Positions 53,417-64,000 of a stretch of 64,000 nt of DNA are shown piece by piece (positions within the stretch are counted from its first letter, which is position 1; every line of letters begins with the position of its first letter). Both the position numbers and the translations under genes were made by a program. This stretch comes from Marsupella aquatica (Eukaryota > Marchantiophyta). Below the pieces are notes generated by a model. The model saw only the letters and a program-made list of their open reading frames with translations, was not told the origin of the DNA and made no database searches. Where the stretch lies: contig OZ316899.1 of NCBI GenBank assembly GCA_973895155.1, positions 2,914,001-2,978,000 of the forward strand. The letters run 5' to 3'.

Positions 53417-56400
53417 ATGAAGAGTTGCCCGGTTACAGCAACGGTAGGGCAACTGCTGCAGAACAATCCACAGTACCGACGGCAGTTGAGGGAGTTGCTT
53501 ACGGGTCGGCAACGGAGGCGACTACCCCGAGTTGGGATCGCGGACTGCAACATGATATGCGAGGACCTAGGAGCGCCGAACATCTCGATTGAGATCAATA
53601 ATTGTACCATCAAGATGGTTCTCGTAGACGGAGGAGCGGGAGTCAACATCATGACTGAGGAAACATCAGTCAAGTTAGGATACCTCACGTATCAACCCAT
53701 AGCCCAAGCTATCAGATTAGCAAACGGGGCAAGGGTTCTTCCATTGGGCACGCTCACGCGAGTGCTCACTCGTGTAGGAGGGGTGGAGTTCTATCTCAAC
53801 TTCCTAGTCATGAGACTGGTTCGGCCCTCCTCTTATCCGGTCCTTCTGGGCAGGCCGTGGTTGTATGGTGGCCGTGTAGTCACGGATTGGGGAAAGAAGG
53901 AGCTACGGTTCGGGACACCCACAGTACGAGTATCATGGGCAATGGATGATTATCAGGGTGAAACCCCACAGGGACCCGAGGAATATGATTCGGAGACCTC
54001 GGAGGAAGATGAGCTCAATATGATTGAACTCATTTGGTCCCTGTCCAAGGAAGATATCTTCGGAGTAGAGGCAACCCGAGAAACGCATCTCCTGAATTAC
54101 CCGAAGGTTGCTATTGAGTCCACCCCAAGCACCTCTACCGCCCGGGCTGATGAAACGCAAAAATGGCCCATCAAGGAGGACATGGCTCCAGCTAAGCAGG
54201 GAGCCGATGCTGCTTCTACCAGTGTAGAGCCTAGTGACCCCAAACCGGCCAAACAACTGCCCGAGGCCGAAAACCCAAGACCAAGACATAAGAAACAAGT
54301 CTCCTGGGACCCGTCCATCCTGCAATTGGAGGAAGTAACTCCAAATCCAAAACCAATCCTGGTTCCACCCATGTACGGAGGAGTTCGGTTAGTTGAGCTG
54401 GATGCAAGCCTGGACCCGAGCTTGCGGAACCAGGTGGAAGTCTTAAGGAAGGAGCACTACCGGAAGTACACCAGTGGGATGGATAAGTCTTTTAACTTGG
54501 GCCACGCTCTGACAGGGGAGGCGGAAAAATCTATCCAAGCACTGCTCAAGGAATATGAAGATGTGTTCGCATGGAGCCATCACGATTTAACGAGAGTCTC
54601 CCCCGAGTTGGGAGAACACACGATCGATTTGAACCTGGGGGCCCATACAGTACGGCAGCGACAACGTTGCATGAACCCGAGGTACTCCATCTTAGTGAAG
54701 GAGGAAATTGATTGTTTCCTCGCCGCAGATATCATCTACCCGGTAATGGCCAACGACTGGGTTTCTCCCATTGTCATTGGACCAAAGAAGGGAGGTACGG
54801 ATGGAAAACCTAAGATCCGGATTTGTCAAGACTATTGTAAGCTGAACGACGCAACCCGAAAAGACCACTACCCGTTACCATTCACGGATATGGTTCTAGA
54901 TATGGTAGCCTGAAACAAAATTTATACATTCCTTGACGGGTATTCAGGTTATAATCAAATCTGGATCCGCCTCTCGGATCAGCTCAAAACAACGTTCACT
55001 ACGGAATGGGGGACGTTCGCATTTTGGAGAATGCCATTCGGGCTGTGTAACGCCCCGACCATGTTTTAGCAACTCATGATGAATATCTTCCATGATTTCC
55101 TATGGGAATTTCTGGAAATATTTATCGACGACTTTGCCATCTTTGGGATTGTCGCCATGCACCCCAAACATCTACAACGTACGCTACAACAATGCTGAGA
55201 GGTTAACCTCAAGCTACATCCCGCCAAATGTTTTTTTGGGGTAGAGGAGGGAGTGTTACTTGGGCATCGTGTGTCCAAACGGGGTATCAAGGTGGACCAA
55301 GAGAAGGTCGCGGCTTGGATGGCGGTTGTGTTTCCCGTAGATCAAAAAGCGGTATGATCCTTCTTGGGCTGTGTAGGGTACTATCGTTGGTTCATTAAAG
55401 ATTTTGCTAAAATTGCGTTGCCCTTAACTGAGATGATGAAGAAGGACGCAGTGATCGAGGAGACACCCAAGAGACGGATTGCTTTCGAAGAACTCCGTAA
55501 ACGACTCACCACCGCACCTATCATGGTCACCCCGGACTGGAATAAGGAGTTCCATGTGTATGTCGATGTGTCAGGGTTCTGTATCGGGTCCGTGCTCAGT
55601 CAGCTTGATGAGGACGGACGTGATCACCCCATCTACTTTGCTAGCCGTCAACTATGCACAGCCAAAAAAAATATTCTCCCACTGATCGAGAAGCTCTGGG
55701 AATAATCTACTCATGTAAGAAGTTCCGACACTATCTGCTCGGCTACAAGGTCATATTCCACACGGATCATGATAGCCTGAAGTACATGGTCAACAAAGCG
55801 GATGTGACGGGACGGATAGCACGGTGGGTGCTACTTCTCTAGGAATTTAACTATGAAGTTTGGGTTCGGCCAGGAAAGGCACATCTCAATGTCAACTTCT
55901 TTTCAAGGCTGGACGGCGTACCAGTTGATCAGTCAATTAATGATACTTTTCCGGATGAGGAGTTATTCCACGTAGGGGCACAAACGCCTATGTGGTACGG
56001 CTCAATAATCACCTTCCTCTTAACAGGCCGCATCCCATCAATCAGGAGGCCGCCGCTGTGTTTTTACGAAAGGCCGGGCCGTACGTTATGATACAGGGTC
56101 ACCTACACAAGGAAGGAGTTAATGGGAAGCTACAATGCTGCTTAGAGTACAAGGAGATGCTCATCGTTATGCGGGCCTTGCATGAAGAAGAAGCTGGAGG
56201 CCATTTCGCGGCTCTCACAACAGCCCAAAAGATTCTAGATTCGGGGTATTGGTGGCCTACGTTGCATCAAGATGTACAACCCTTTATCAAGGGATGTGAT
56301 TTGTGCCAACGGGCTGGTGCCCCGAGGAGAACCCATAACCACCCCCTCACTTCTGTGCCCCCGCTAGCACCATTCGAGAAGTGGCGCATTGATTATATCG

Positions 56401-56581
56401 GGCCTTTCACTCCAGTTACCCGAAGAGGCAGATGCCGGTACATCCTGCTAGCCATCGACTACTCCACTAAATGGGTTGAAGCACGGGCTACGGTGAGGGA
56501 CGATGCCGCCACAAGCGCCCGATTCTTATACGAGCAGATCTTCACCCAGTTCGGACCGCCCTTGGAATTAGTAAGTGACAG
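53417..56581 (+). pseudogene. pol of element B (PR-RT-RH-partial IN)
   Basis: 53417-54913 is open for 498 codons: protease (VLVDGGAGVNIMTEE), a long acidic spacer, and the RT N-terminus up to TGA at 54911. RT continues with FLDGYSGYNQIWIRL and FIDDFAIFG (about 55120). RNase H: HVYVDVSGFCIGSVLSQLDE (55550) and FHTDHDSLKYMVNK. Integrase: HEEEAGGHFAALTTAQ, CDLCQRAGAPRR, IDYIGPFTPV, ending at LVSD where the second catalytic Asp lies. The C-terminal half of integrase is absent. Confidence 0.8.
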
Positions 56582-56941
56582 TGTGTGACGCCGCCGGTAC
56601 GGCGGTTAATGAGTGATTCAGTCTAACTGCGCTCGGCACGCGCGTTAGGTGGGTCTTAGGCCGCTATTATTAGCATAACGACAGTATTTAGGTAATCATT
56701 AGGGGTAGGACATCATTAGGCAATAAGGGGGACTTCAGGTTCGGGCTGGCGGCGGGTCGCTATTCGCACACCCGGGTTACGAGCGTGGAGGGGCCCCTCC
56801 CTCGGGTCCGTATAACGAACTTAAGGAAGCGGCCACTGACGCACGCTGACTCAGACCGGCGGAGTGGCCGGTACACCACAAGCGTGAGCGGTTCAACCTA
56901 TGGGCGTCGAGGAGACGTCGGGGATCGACAAGCCCTCAAAG

Positions 56942-56949
56942 TATAAAAG
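56942..56949 (+). promoter_or_regulatory. TATA box of the C LTR
   Basis: TATAAAAG, 108 bp upstream of the ATG of the LTR ORF; conserved in position in B and D. Transcription would start near 56970-56980. Confidence 0.7.
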
Positions 56950-57049
56950 GGGAGCCAACCCTTTGTAGTGCACCAGTCCATCAGTCCGCGCGCCAGCTTC
57001 GACCCCAGCTCTCTCGTTCTCTCTAGGTCACCACTACTATCTCCTCTGA

Positions 57050-59692
57050 ATGTCGCACACGATCCTCTCCAGCTCGGCCATTCGATTCTGGACGCAGTTC
57101 CTATCTACCGGAAGGCACTTGGCCGATTCATTGAAACACGCCAACCCGCGCCGATACGAGATCGAACATGAATACGAGAGAGCCATCCGCCTAGCAGGAC
57201 GACACCACTACGTCCTTAACTTTGACTACCCGTCTCAGAGCGAGCTTTACCGACCAGCTGAGGTATCTGGGTACTTCTTCAACGGAGACAAATATATCGG
57301 GTTCTGGGAAGCATTGCTTCGGCTTCCGGACGAGGTCTTCAATATCCCGGGTACAATCGACCTGCAGCGACATCACTTCGACCACATCCCTGCCCAGGTT
57401 CGGGCTGTCATTAACGGCGAGTCCAGTACCAACCGTTCGACAAGGGCGTCCGCACTCGCTTCGGAGAACTTCTACCAGCACCTGCAGAGCTTCATGGGAA
57501 CTCGGCCATCAACCAACATGACCAACTCAGCCGGGCCCGTACCCGTACCCGTACCCGTGCCCATGCAACCTCAGCTTCAGCTTCAGCCTCAGCCGCAGCC
57601 TAGCCAAACCCCACCACCTATCACCCAGCCAGCACAGGTACGCTCCGTCATCAATGCTGTGGATCTTAGCGATGACGACGAGGCTACCCCACCCTTGACC
57701 AGGCGGCCCAGAGGAACAAGCGCTCGGGGGGCCGACACTATATCGTCCCCACCCCCTGCTCTGACCCCAGGAGCGGCCCCAGCAGACAACATGGTGACCG
57801 TGGCCGCCCCGGGCCCGTTACCAACCGCAGTGGCACTCCCCAGGCCCGATCGAGAGGATGGGGAAGTATCACCTTCCCCGAGTCAGTCACGGGGAAAGAA
57901 GAGGAAGGAATCCGCCACTGCATCCGGGTTACCGTTGGCCACGGTAGCCGTAGCCAAGGTGACGATGCATCGCATGGGGGAAAACGTTCACAGCAACATC
58001 CTCCATCCCAAGCATGCGGTGTACCTGAAGACTCAGGGATTTGAGCACCTCGCCTCTCTCCCCTGGAACACTTGCAGGTACTACAGGGAGGACATGACAG
58101 AATTTGTCAAGAATTATGACGACGTACGTCAACAGACTCGGCTGCGGGGAAGGAATATGTCCCTCACAGAAGAACGGCTCAAGATGATCTTCGGGTTACC
58201 CGAAGGTGACCATCGAGTCGAATCACGGGCTCCCGGGGGCAAGGGGGCCAAGTACCAATCTTCAAGTTTTCCCTCAGAGGGATCAGTAGACAACGGGTTC
58301 GTGATGAGGACCTGCCTCATGCCCGAGATAGCTGAGCGGCTGGAGTTCCAGAGGTACGCTCTCCACATGATGGAACCCCGGGGGGAGATCTTCGCCGCCC
58401 AGGTTATCCAGGTCGAGAACTATCGACCTAGGAAATGGGCGTCGTACTTCGCTAAGAAATTCCATGAAGAGATGGAGCGGCGAAGGAAGACGCTGTACAT
58501 TGGCGGGAAGGCGTATTTTGCTAGCCACATCGAAATCATTCTTGAGTGGTACGCCCGGTTTGATCGACGAACCCTTCCCCGCATCAACGTTACAAAGCTG
58601 GTCCCAGCTAGGTGGGTTTTTCCGGCATTGGAGAGACGGCCCCAACCCGAGGCCCGAAGTCCAGTGGACACGCCAGCTTCACCCACCCCACCTCCACAAA
58701 TAGCTGTAATCGTAACCGAGGAGGCGCCGGAGGGGTCGGTCGTCGCAACCGTTGATGTGACCCAACTAGCCGGGCTAAGTACAAAAGTTGGTACGGCAGA
58801 GGTCTTACCCGAACCCGGGTCTCCCAAGGACCCGCCGGTGGCAATTCCGGAGAACCGGACATCGCTGCAGGAGGACACTCCAGCCCCTTCCAACGTTATG
58901 TCCCCAGGGCTGGACGTCACTGCCCCGGCCCCTGCGCGTGTTGATGTCTGCCCGTGCCCAAATCCGGACAGGCACAACTTGGACCACCCGAAACTCTTCG
59001 TACAGAGTACGTTTCTGAACGGGCTTCTGGGAGATTTCTCTCATCAAATTGCCCGGGATACCGGGGAGTTCATGGCCCGGAAGGTAGCCTGTTTCTTCAA
59101 TCAGGAGTTAGTTGCCGCCGTAAAGGCAGGTCGGGCCCAGTCGGAGGTCCTTCAGAGGATAGAGCGGTACCGGGTGGAGTCCGTGTACCTAAAGAACGAA
59201 GTGGCGGCTCAAGAGGCTGAGCTTCTGCAACTACGACCCAAGGTTGCAGCCGCCGATGAGTTGTTAGCAAAGGCGTACGCTCTTACCGCCCTAGCCGAAC
59301 AGGCCAAAGCTGGGAACGAGGCCGAGATTACACGACTTCGGAACCAGATTGATAGTTTGAAGAAACAAGCTGTCACCTGGCAGAAAGACCTGGAGGAGGC
59401 CGAGGAGCGAGCCCAGCGGGACGCGACGGAGATAGCCACGCTGCAGGCCGAGATGGCGCGGCTCCAAACCGAGGCCGAGAAGCAGGACCAGCTGGCGAGT
59501 AAACTGACGAGCGACGCCCAGCAGCTGGAGGAGGCATGTCAGGAGGCAGCAGAGGAGACGGACGCGGCGAGGCGAGAGAACGAATCTCTGCTGGACCAGG
59601 TCCAGCTCCTCAAGGCGGACAATGACAGGCTTCAAAGGCAGCGGGATGGCTGTTCCCATTCGGGCGGCTCTGGCAAGCGTGCCAGGCATTAG
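57050..59692 (+). CDS. intact 880-residue LTR-encoded protein
   Basis: ATG at 57050 (MSHTILSSSAIRFWTQFLST); the same start is usable in D. Residues 1-150 form a conserved globular block with GYFFNGDKYIGFWEALLRLP. About 165-290 is a Pro/Gln-rich linker with PVPVPVP and a basic patch (RGKKRKES). About 300-530 is a second conserved block (VTMHRMGENVHSNILHPKHA, KYQSSSFPSEGSVDNGFVMR, ALHMMEPRGEIFAAQVIQVE, KKFHEEMERRRKTLYIGGKA). A variable linker is followed by CPCPNPDRHNLDHPKLF and, from about 715 to 860, a long coiled coil ending in GKRARH. No enzymatic motif is seen. Tat-lineage Ty3 elements often carry an extra ORF before gag, but not inside the LTR; whether this one is related is unknown. It may be a nucleic-acid-binding or chaperone-like accessory protein (inference). 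Confidence 0.75.
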   Translation: MSHTILSSSAIRFWTQFLSTGRHLADSLKHANPRRYEIEHEYERAIRLAGRHHYVLNFDYPSQSELYRPAEVSGYFFNGDKYIGFWEALLRLPDEVFNIPGTIDLQRHHFDHIPAQVRAVINGESSTNRSTRASALASENFYQHLQSFMGTRPSTNMTNSAGPVPVPVPVPMQPQLQLQPQPQPSQTPPPITQPAQVRSVINAVDLSDDDEATPPLTRRPRGTSARGADTISSPPPALTPGAAPADNMVTVAAPGPLPTAVALPRPDREDGEVSPSPSQSRGKKRKESATASGLPLATVAVAKVTMHRMGENVHSNILHPKHAVYLKTQGFEHLASLPWNTCRYYREDMTEFVKNYDDVRQQTRLRGRNMSLTEERLKMIFGLPEGDHRVESRAPGGKGAKYQSSSFPSEGSVDNGFVMRTCLMPEIAERLEFQRYALHMMEPRGEIFAAQVIQVENYRPRKWASYFAKKFHEEMERRRKTLYIGGKAYFASHIEIILEWYARFDRRTLPRINVTKLVPARWVFPALERRPQPEARSPVDTPASPTPPPQIAVIVTEEAPEGSVVATVDVTQLAGLSTKVGTAEVLPEPGSPKDPPVAIPENRTSLQEDTPAPSNVMSPGLDVTAPAPARVDVCPCPNPDRHNLDHPKLFVQSTFLNGLLGDFSHQIARDTGEFMARKVACFFNQELVAAVKAGRAQSEVLQRIERYRVESVYLKNEVAAQEAELLQLRPKVAAADELLAKAYALTALAEQAKAGNEAEITRLRNQIDSLKKQAVTWQKDLEEAEERAQRDATEIATLQAEMARLQTEAEKQDQLASKLTSDAQQLEEACQEAAEETDAARRENESLLDQVQLLKADNDRLQRQRDGCSHSGGSGKRARH

Positions 59693-60588
59693 CGGCGGAG
59701 TAGGAATAGATTAGGATTAGGATTGGCTTAGTCAGGCTCTTGGGACAGGCACCTGCCTTAGGTACAGCAGCGCTGCCCTGCTGTCCAGCCTGCGTAAATT
59801 AGGATCTTCTAATAAGACACAGCCGTTTTCCGGCCTGACTGTCAGCTTAGTTAGGACCTTAGTCAGTGAATCTTCGGCGAGAGGACACCCCGTTCCTCGG
59901 CTCTTAGTATTTAGTGCACCCCTCGGTAGAGGCAGGGGGGTTTTTAGTTTCAGAGTCGGACATCCGCGGGACATGCGGGGAGTCCCGACCTCTGGGAATG
60001 ACAGAGTACCAAGGGGAGGGGGTAGGACTAAGCTCGCCGGGCGAGTGCGGAGCCGGGCTCCGTTGTAGTGTGCACCCTCGGCCTTGAACCTGTGCATTCC
60101 AGGGCTGTCGTGTCAACTAAGTGTACGCATATGTTCCCTTTGTAGTAAAATCCTTTCCCATCATTTTCCTTCATGTAAATCGAGATTGTATGCATGTGTG
60201 CGCATATGTGTGTGGGTTTCTCGTATATGGGTGGCAGCGCCAGGCCGAACGCACTACCCGAGATGTGCACAGGGTGCAGCCTGCGGGTAAGTGGTTGCGA
60301 GCACGGGTTGAGGACCTGTATCATCGAATCCGGATCAAAGGCGGACAGCACGAAGGCTTAGAAGCCCTTAAGCCGGGGTCGATCCTGCTATCGACTAAGG
60401 TACGTTCCGGCGGCGGAACACAAACCATACCTAGGAGGTGTTCGTATTTAGCAGTATGCGCACTTAGCGCTAGTTTACGAGAATAAGGTGCATTACGTGC
60501 TTCCCTTCCTGCCCGAACCCTCAGATTTACGAGGGATGTGCCCGTCTAAGCTGAAGTCTGAGTTAAGGCCGAAGCCTACGACGTGACA
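59693..60588. other. 3' noncoding part of the C LTR
   Basis: No gene. Contains TTCTAATAAGACAC near 59810 as a possible polyadenylation signal and a purine/CA-rich part near 60180-60230. Minus-strand frames here recur in all LTR copies and have no motif. Confidence 0.5.
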
Positions 60589-60597
60589 TAGCCTTTG

Positions 60598-60618
60598 TTT
60601 TGGCGCTAGATGGAGGGG
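60598..60618 (+). other. candidate primer-binding site of element C
   Basis: TTTTGGCGCTAGATGGAGGG starts ten bases after the LTR end; the equivalent in B is at about 41451. TGGCGC fits complementarity to a tRNA 3'-CCA end; the tRNA is not identified. Confidence 0.45.
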
Positions 60619-60711
60619 GCACTCTACATATCATAGAGGGGAGACATGTGCGTATTCACCTAGGCAGGATACATCAGGACGTAGTACTAACCATTGCATT
60701 TATATGAGTAA

Positions 60712-62829
60712 ATGCCCGTCACTCGTTCTCAAGCAGCTTATTTGAGGAGATTGACCAGCGAACGAGAAAGTGCAACCACAACAAGCTCCGACTCGTCGGG
60801 CTCGGAGGACTCGCAATCGTCCCGACGTATGAACATACCCCCGGGATCTTCGGGGTCCGGTTCGACCGGCCCTACTGCGGTTCCACCACCACCACCACCA
60901 CCACCACCTATGGCAGCCGCTCCACCGGTGGCCCGCGCTACTCAGGCGCCTCCACAAATATCGCAACGATCGCGATTTCATTATCGACCTTTCAAAGGGC
61001 GTCATGGGGATGATCCGGATGAATGGTTGGATGAGTTTGAAGCCACTGCTAAAGCTAATGGGGAAGACGCCATTAAGCTAACCGTCCTCCCGGGAGTGAT
61101 GCGGGGAGAAGCTCGTCCATGGTACAACTCATTACCACCCGGGACTACCTGGGCACAATTCCAAGCTGCATTGCTGCAGGAGTTTCGTGCCATTGGATCA
61201 GAACAGCGTTCTCTATTAAAGATTGGCCAGCTTCGCATGGGAAAAAGGGAGTCCCTGCGGAAGTTCATTCAGAAGTTTCAGAAACTTGCGGCCAAGATCC
61301 GGCCCAGGCCAGGAGACGCGCTCCAGCTTACATGGTTCCTTCATGGTTTGCCCACGAATATGCAATTCTGGGTACGCCAGAATAATCCAATTTCAATGCA
61401 GGCGGCCATAGCGTGCGCCGAAACTTAACGGGAGTCCACCTATAACTCCCGGCGGAGCCAGCGAGCACGCCGCAGGAAGGGTAAGTACGAAACCTTCAGT
61501 GACAGTGACTCCGAATCGGACGATGAGAGGAAGAAGAAACGCAAGAAGAAGAAGAAACATCGTTCGACCTCGTCCAGCTCCGAGACGGAATCCAGTTCGG
61601 ATTCAGCTTCAAGCATCGGATCCTCTACCTCCAGTTCATCAGGAAGTGACTTGGAGAGCGAAAGCCGGAGCAAAAAGAAGAAGAGACGAGTGAAGAAGGA
61701 GGGGAAGATTAAACCCCGGGCGCGAAGAACGATACCAGATCCAAAGGCTGCCGAAGCAGACAAGCTGAACGAAATCACGGATCGACTCAAAGCACTGTCA
61801 GTACATCTTGCAGAAAAGCCGGTGGAGAAGAAGAAGCCATCTGAGATTCGAGCCCATGCGTGGTGTTCAAAGTGCTTCCAATCCGGCCATGTGGTGCAGG
61901 AATGCCCAAGGTGGAAGAACCGAGTTCACCAAGTAGAGCTGGATGATGTTGACAACCCGGGCCCCGAATCGGAGTCCACGGAGTATTTCTTTGAGGACCC
62001 TCCTGATTCCGTGTACCAGATTTCAACGGTAGGACCGCGTAATTTAGCGGGTAGAACTGCGTACCCCTACCCAAGTAATGGCCGGAGTTTCCAGGTTATC
62101 AGTAACCCGAGCATCCCTCCTAAGCCAGGGATTTGGCGGTCCCCGGTTTGTTACAACTGTGAAAAGCCAGGACACTTTGCGAGGGAATGCACCGAACCAA
62201 GACGTCAGGGAGATGGCCGAGGCACCCCACTATGTCAAGTTTGCAAAATGGAGGCTCATTCCATGTCCAACTGTCCGTTGGTAATCGCTGCTCGAACGAG
62301 TGCGGCTAGACCGGCCCAGGCTGGACCAGTCACGAGCGATGCAGTCGTCCAAATGATTGCTGTAGAATGGCAAGATGACAACATCGAGTGGGTGAATCTG
62401 GTGGACGTGGCGGAACACCCTAATCCATTGGATGAGGCCGAGTGCTACCGAGTGTCGACAAGGGCCGAACGGAAGGAAGAAAAGACGGAGGAGAAACGGA
62501 GGAAAAAGCAAGATACTACTCCGGTGCAACCAGCGATAAATATACCCCCGGAAAAGGACGATGACTACCGACGGGACGACCCAAAGCTGTTTTTCCCCCG
62601 CATCGAAGAATTGGTAAAGAAACAGCTGGAGGCTTACGAAGCTCGGGAATACCAGAAGGCAATCGATAAGGACATCAAAGCAGCCGAGACAGCCCGGCGT
62701 CAGGAGCAAGAAAAGCAAGATAAAGAAGAGGAAGCCAAGCAGCAGCCAACGAAAGAAACAAAGGAGGACTATGATATTAAGGAGGACGTGAAGAGTTGCC
62801 CGGTTACAGCGACGGTGGGGCAACTACTG
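60712..62829 (+). pseudogene. gag of element C with one nonsense codon
   Basis: ATG at 60712, MPVTRSQAAYLRRLTSERES. Poly-Pro linker, capsid block (FHYRPFKGRHGDDPDEWLDE; VMRGEARPWYNSLPPG; MGKRESLRKFIQKFQKL; WFLHGLPTNMQFWVRQNNP), then TAA at 61426-61428 where B and D have a Tyr codon. It continues in another frame with an Asp/Ser/Lys tract and three zinc knuckles (CSKCFQSGHVVQEC, CYNCEKPGHFAREC, CQVCKMEAHSMSNC), then a charged helical region, ending at TAG 62830 (CAG in B). Confidence 0.8.
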
Positions 62830-64000
62830 TAGAACAACCCACAGTACAGACGACAACTGAGGGAGTTGCTCATGGGTCGCCGAAGGAGGAGACTACCCCG
62901 AGTTGGGAGTGCGGACTGCAACATGATATGCGAGGACCTTGGAGCGCCGGACATCTCGATCAAAATTAATAACTGTACCATCAAGATGGTTCTTGTAGAC
63001 GGAGGAGCGGGAGTCAACATCATGACTGAAGAAACGTCAGTCAAGTTAGGATACCTCACGTATCAACCCACGGCCCGAGCTATCAGATTAGCAAACGGGG
63101 CAAGGGTCCTCCCATTAGGCACACTCACACGAGTGCTCACTCTGGTGGGAGGGGTAGAGTTCTATCTCAACTTCTTAGTCATGAGGCCGGTTCGTCCCTC
63201 CTCTTATCCGGTTCTTCTGGGCAGGCCGTGGTTGTACGGTGGCCGTGTAGTCACGGATTGGGGAAAGAAGGAGCTACGGTTCGGGGAACCCACCGTACGG
63301 GTATCCTGGGCAATGGACGATTATCAGGGAGAAACCCCACAAGGACCCAAGGAATATGATTCGGAGACCTCGGAGGAAGAGGAACTCAATATGATCGAAC
63401 TCATCTCGTCCCTATCCGAGGAAGATGTCTTCGGAGTTGAAGCAACCCGAGAAACACATCTCCTGAATTACCCGAGAGCTGCCATTGAGTCCACCCCAAG
63501 TACATCTACTGTCGGGGATGAGGAAACGCACGAACAACTCGTCGAGACGGAGGACACGGCTCCAGCTAAGCAGGGAGCCGAGGCTACTCCTTCCATTTCA
63601 GAGCCTCGTAACCATGAACCAGCCCAACAACCGCCTGAGGCCGAAAACTCGAGACCGAGACATAAAAAGCGAGTCTCATGGGATCCGTCCATTCCGCAAT
63701 TGGAGGAAGTAAACCCCATCCCGAGACCAATCCCGGTCCCACCCATGTATGGAGGGGTTCGGTTAGCTGAGCTTGACGCGAGCCTGGACCCGAGTCTGCG
63801 AAACCAGGTTGAAGTCATCAGGAAGGAGCACTACCGGAAGTACACTATTGGGATGGACAAATCTTTTAACCTGGGCCACGCTCTGACGGGGAAGGCTGAA
63901 AAATCCATCCAAGCTTTGCTCAAGGAATATGAAGATGTGTTTGCATGGAGTCATCATGATTTAACAGGCGTCTCCCCCGAGTTGGGAGAACACACAATCG
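62830..64000 (+). pseudogene. pol of element C, 5' part (protease and spacer), runs off window
   Basis: The frame continues open after TAG 62830: RRRRLPRVGSADCNMICEDL, active site VLVDGGAGVNIMTEE (about 62990), YPVLLGRPWLYGGRVVTDWG, then the acidic spacer and KSFNLGHALTGKAEKSIQAL leading to RT. No further stop is seen up to 64000. Confidence 0.8.

Larger units (their letters stand above)
37479..56581 (+). mobile_element. element B: Ty3/gypsy with ORF-bearing LTR, split by the methyltransferase element
   Basis: Begins TGTGACGCCGCC at 37479, has a 3,954-bp 5' LTR, then gag at 41564. Gag is interrupted at 41759 by another retrotransposon and resumes at 51558. Pol runs to 56581, where integrase stops inside LVSD and the LTR of element C begins. 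Its own 3' LTR is not in the window. Same family as D and C; decayed. Confidence 0.8.
56584..60588 (+). repeat. 5' LTR of element C (4,005 bp) carrying an ORF
   Basis: Starts TGTGACGCCGCCGG and ends CTACGACGTGACA, followed by TTTTGGCGCTAGATGGAGG as candidate primer-binding site. A TATA box sits at 56942-56949, about 100 bp before the ORF start, so nearly the whole ORF would lie in R/U5 of the transcript. Confidence 0.85.
56584..64000 (+). mobile_element. element C: Ty3/gypsy with intact LTR ORF, truncated by window end
   Basis: 5' LTR 56584-60588, primer-site region, gag from 60712, pol to the window end. It lies inside the integrase of B. The LTR ORF is uninterrupted, and gag-pol has only two obvious nonsense changes (TAA 61426, TAG 62830), so it is the youngest copy of the family here. 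Confidence 0.8.

Noticed and set aside
56584-60588. Reading this LTR as the 3' LTR of element B
   Set aside because: B's integrase is cut in the middle of its catalytic domain with no 3' end or polypurine tract, a gag-pol follows the LTR, and the B and C LTR ORFs are more diverged than the B and D ones. A separate nested insertion fits better.
62830-62832. TAG as a programmed gag-pol readthrough stop
   Set aside because: The equivalent codon is CAG in B and AAG in D, so it is a private mutation of copy C.

Overview
The window looks like a stretch of a large, repeat-rich plant-lineage nuclear genome. There is no host gene I can defend and no tRNA or rRNA. Almost everything is transposable-element DNA, nested several layers deep. 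Ty3/gypsy elements of Tat/Athila type, a MULE-like DNA transposon with spliceosomal introns, and a Ty3 element encoding a DNMT3-type cytosine methyltransferase together suggest a streptophyte, perhaps a charophyte alga such as Chara. That assignment is an inference; I identified no marker gene.

Layout. 1-2982: unassigned DNA with tandem repeats. 2983-4329 (-): decayed C-terminal part of a non-LTR-type reverse transcriptase ORF, cut at 4330 by element F. F (+) has a probable 5' LTR of about 5 kb (4330-20741 less an insertion) with ORF remnants, then a PBS and a broken gag (21310-22342). The F LTR is split by an 11.3-kb MULE-like transposon (8696-20036, 8-bp TSD). 23064-33632 (-): element D, a Ty3 element whose ~3.9-kb LTR contains an ORF. 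33633-37478 (-): fragment E with an analogous globular plus coiled-coil ORF. 37479-56581 (+): element B, same family as D. Its gag is split by a methyltransferase-bearing Ty3 element (41760-51557), whose LTR carries a 320-bp MITE of the MULE family. 56584-64000 (+): element C, same family as B and D, running off the window; its LTR ORF is intact (880 codons).

Three systems stand out. (1) The MULE-like transposon encodes a transposase (zinc-finger, DDE and SWIM parts) and, divergently, a spliced gene joining a ParB/Srx-like domain to a degenerate N6/N4-type DNA methyltransferase domain. Its noncoding DNA, including all four introns I could infer, is studded with about 21 copies of the odd palindrome TAGCGCCWGGCGCTA. 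(2) A Ty3 element carries, in one pol frame, protease, a DNMT3-like methyltransferase, RT, RNase H and integrase, with a C-terminal PHD finger. (3) A Ty3 family (B, C, D, perhaps F and E) carries its extra ORF inside a 4-kb LTR, upstream of PBS and gag.

Most copies are decayed, with many nonsense codons that look like CAG to TAG or TGG to TGA, as expected from deamination of methylated cytosines. The LTR ORF of C is the only long intact reading frame. Gene models with introns are by eye from splice signals and phase. Family assignments are from motifs, not database searches.
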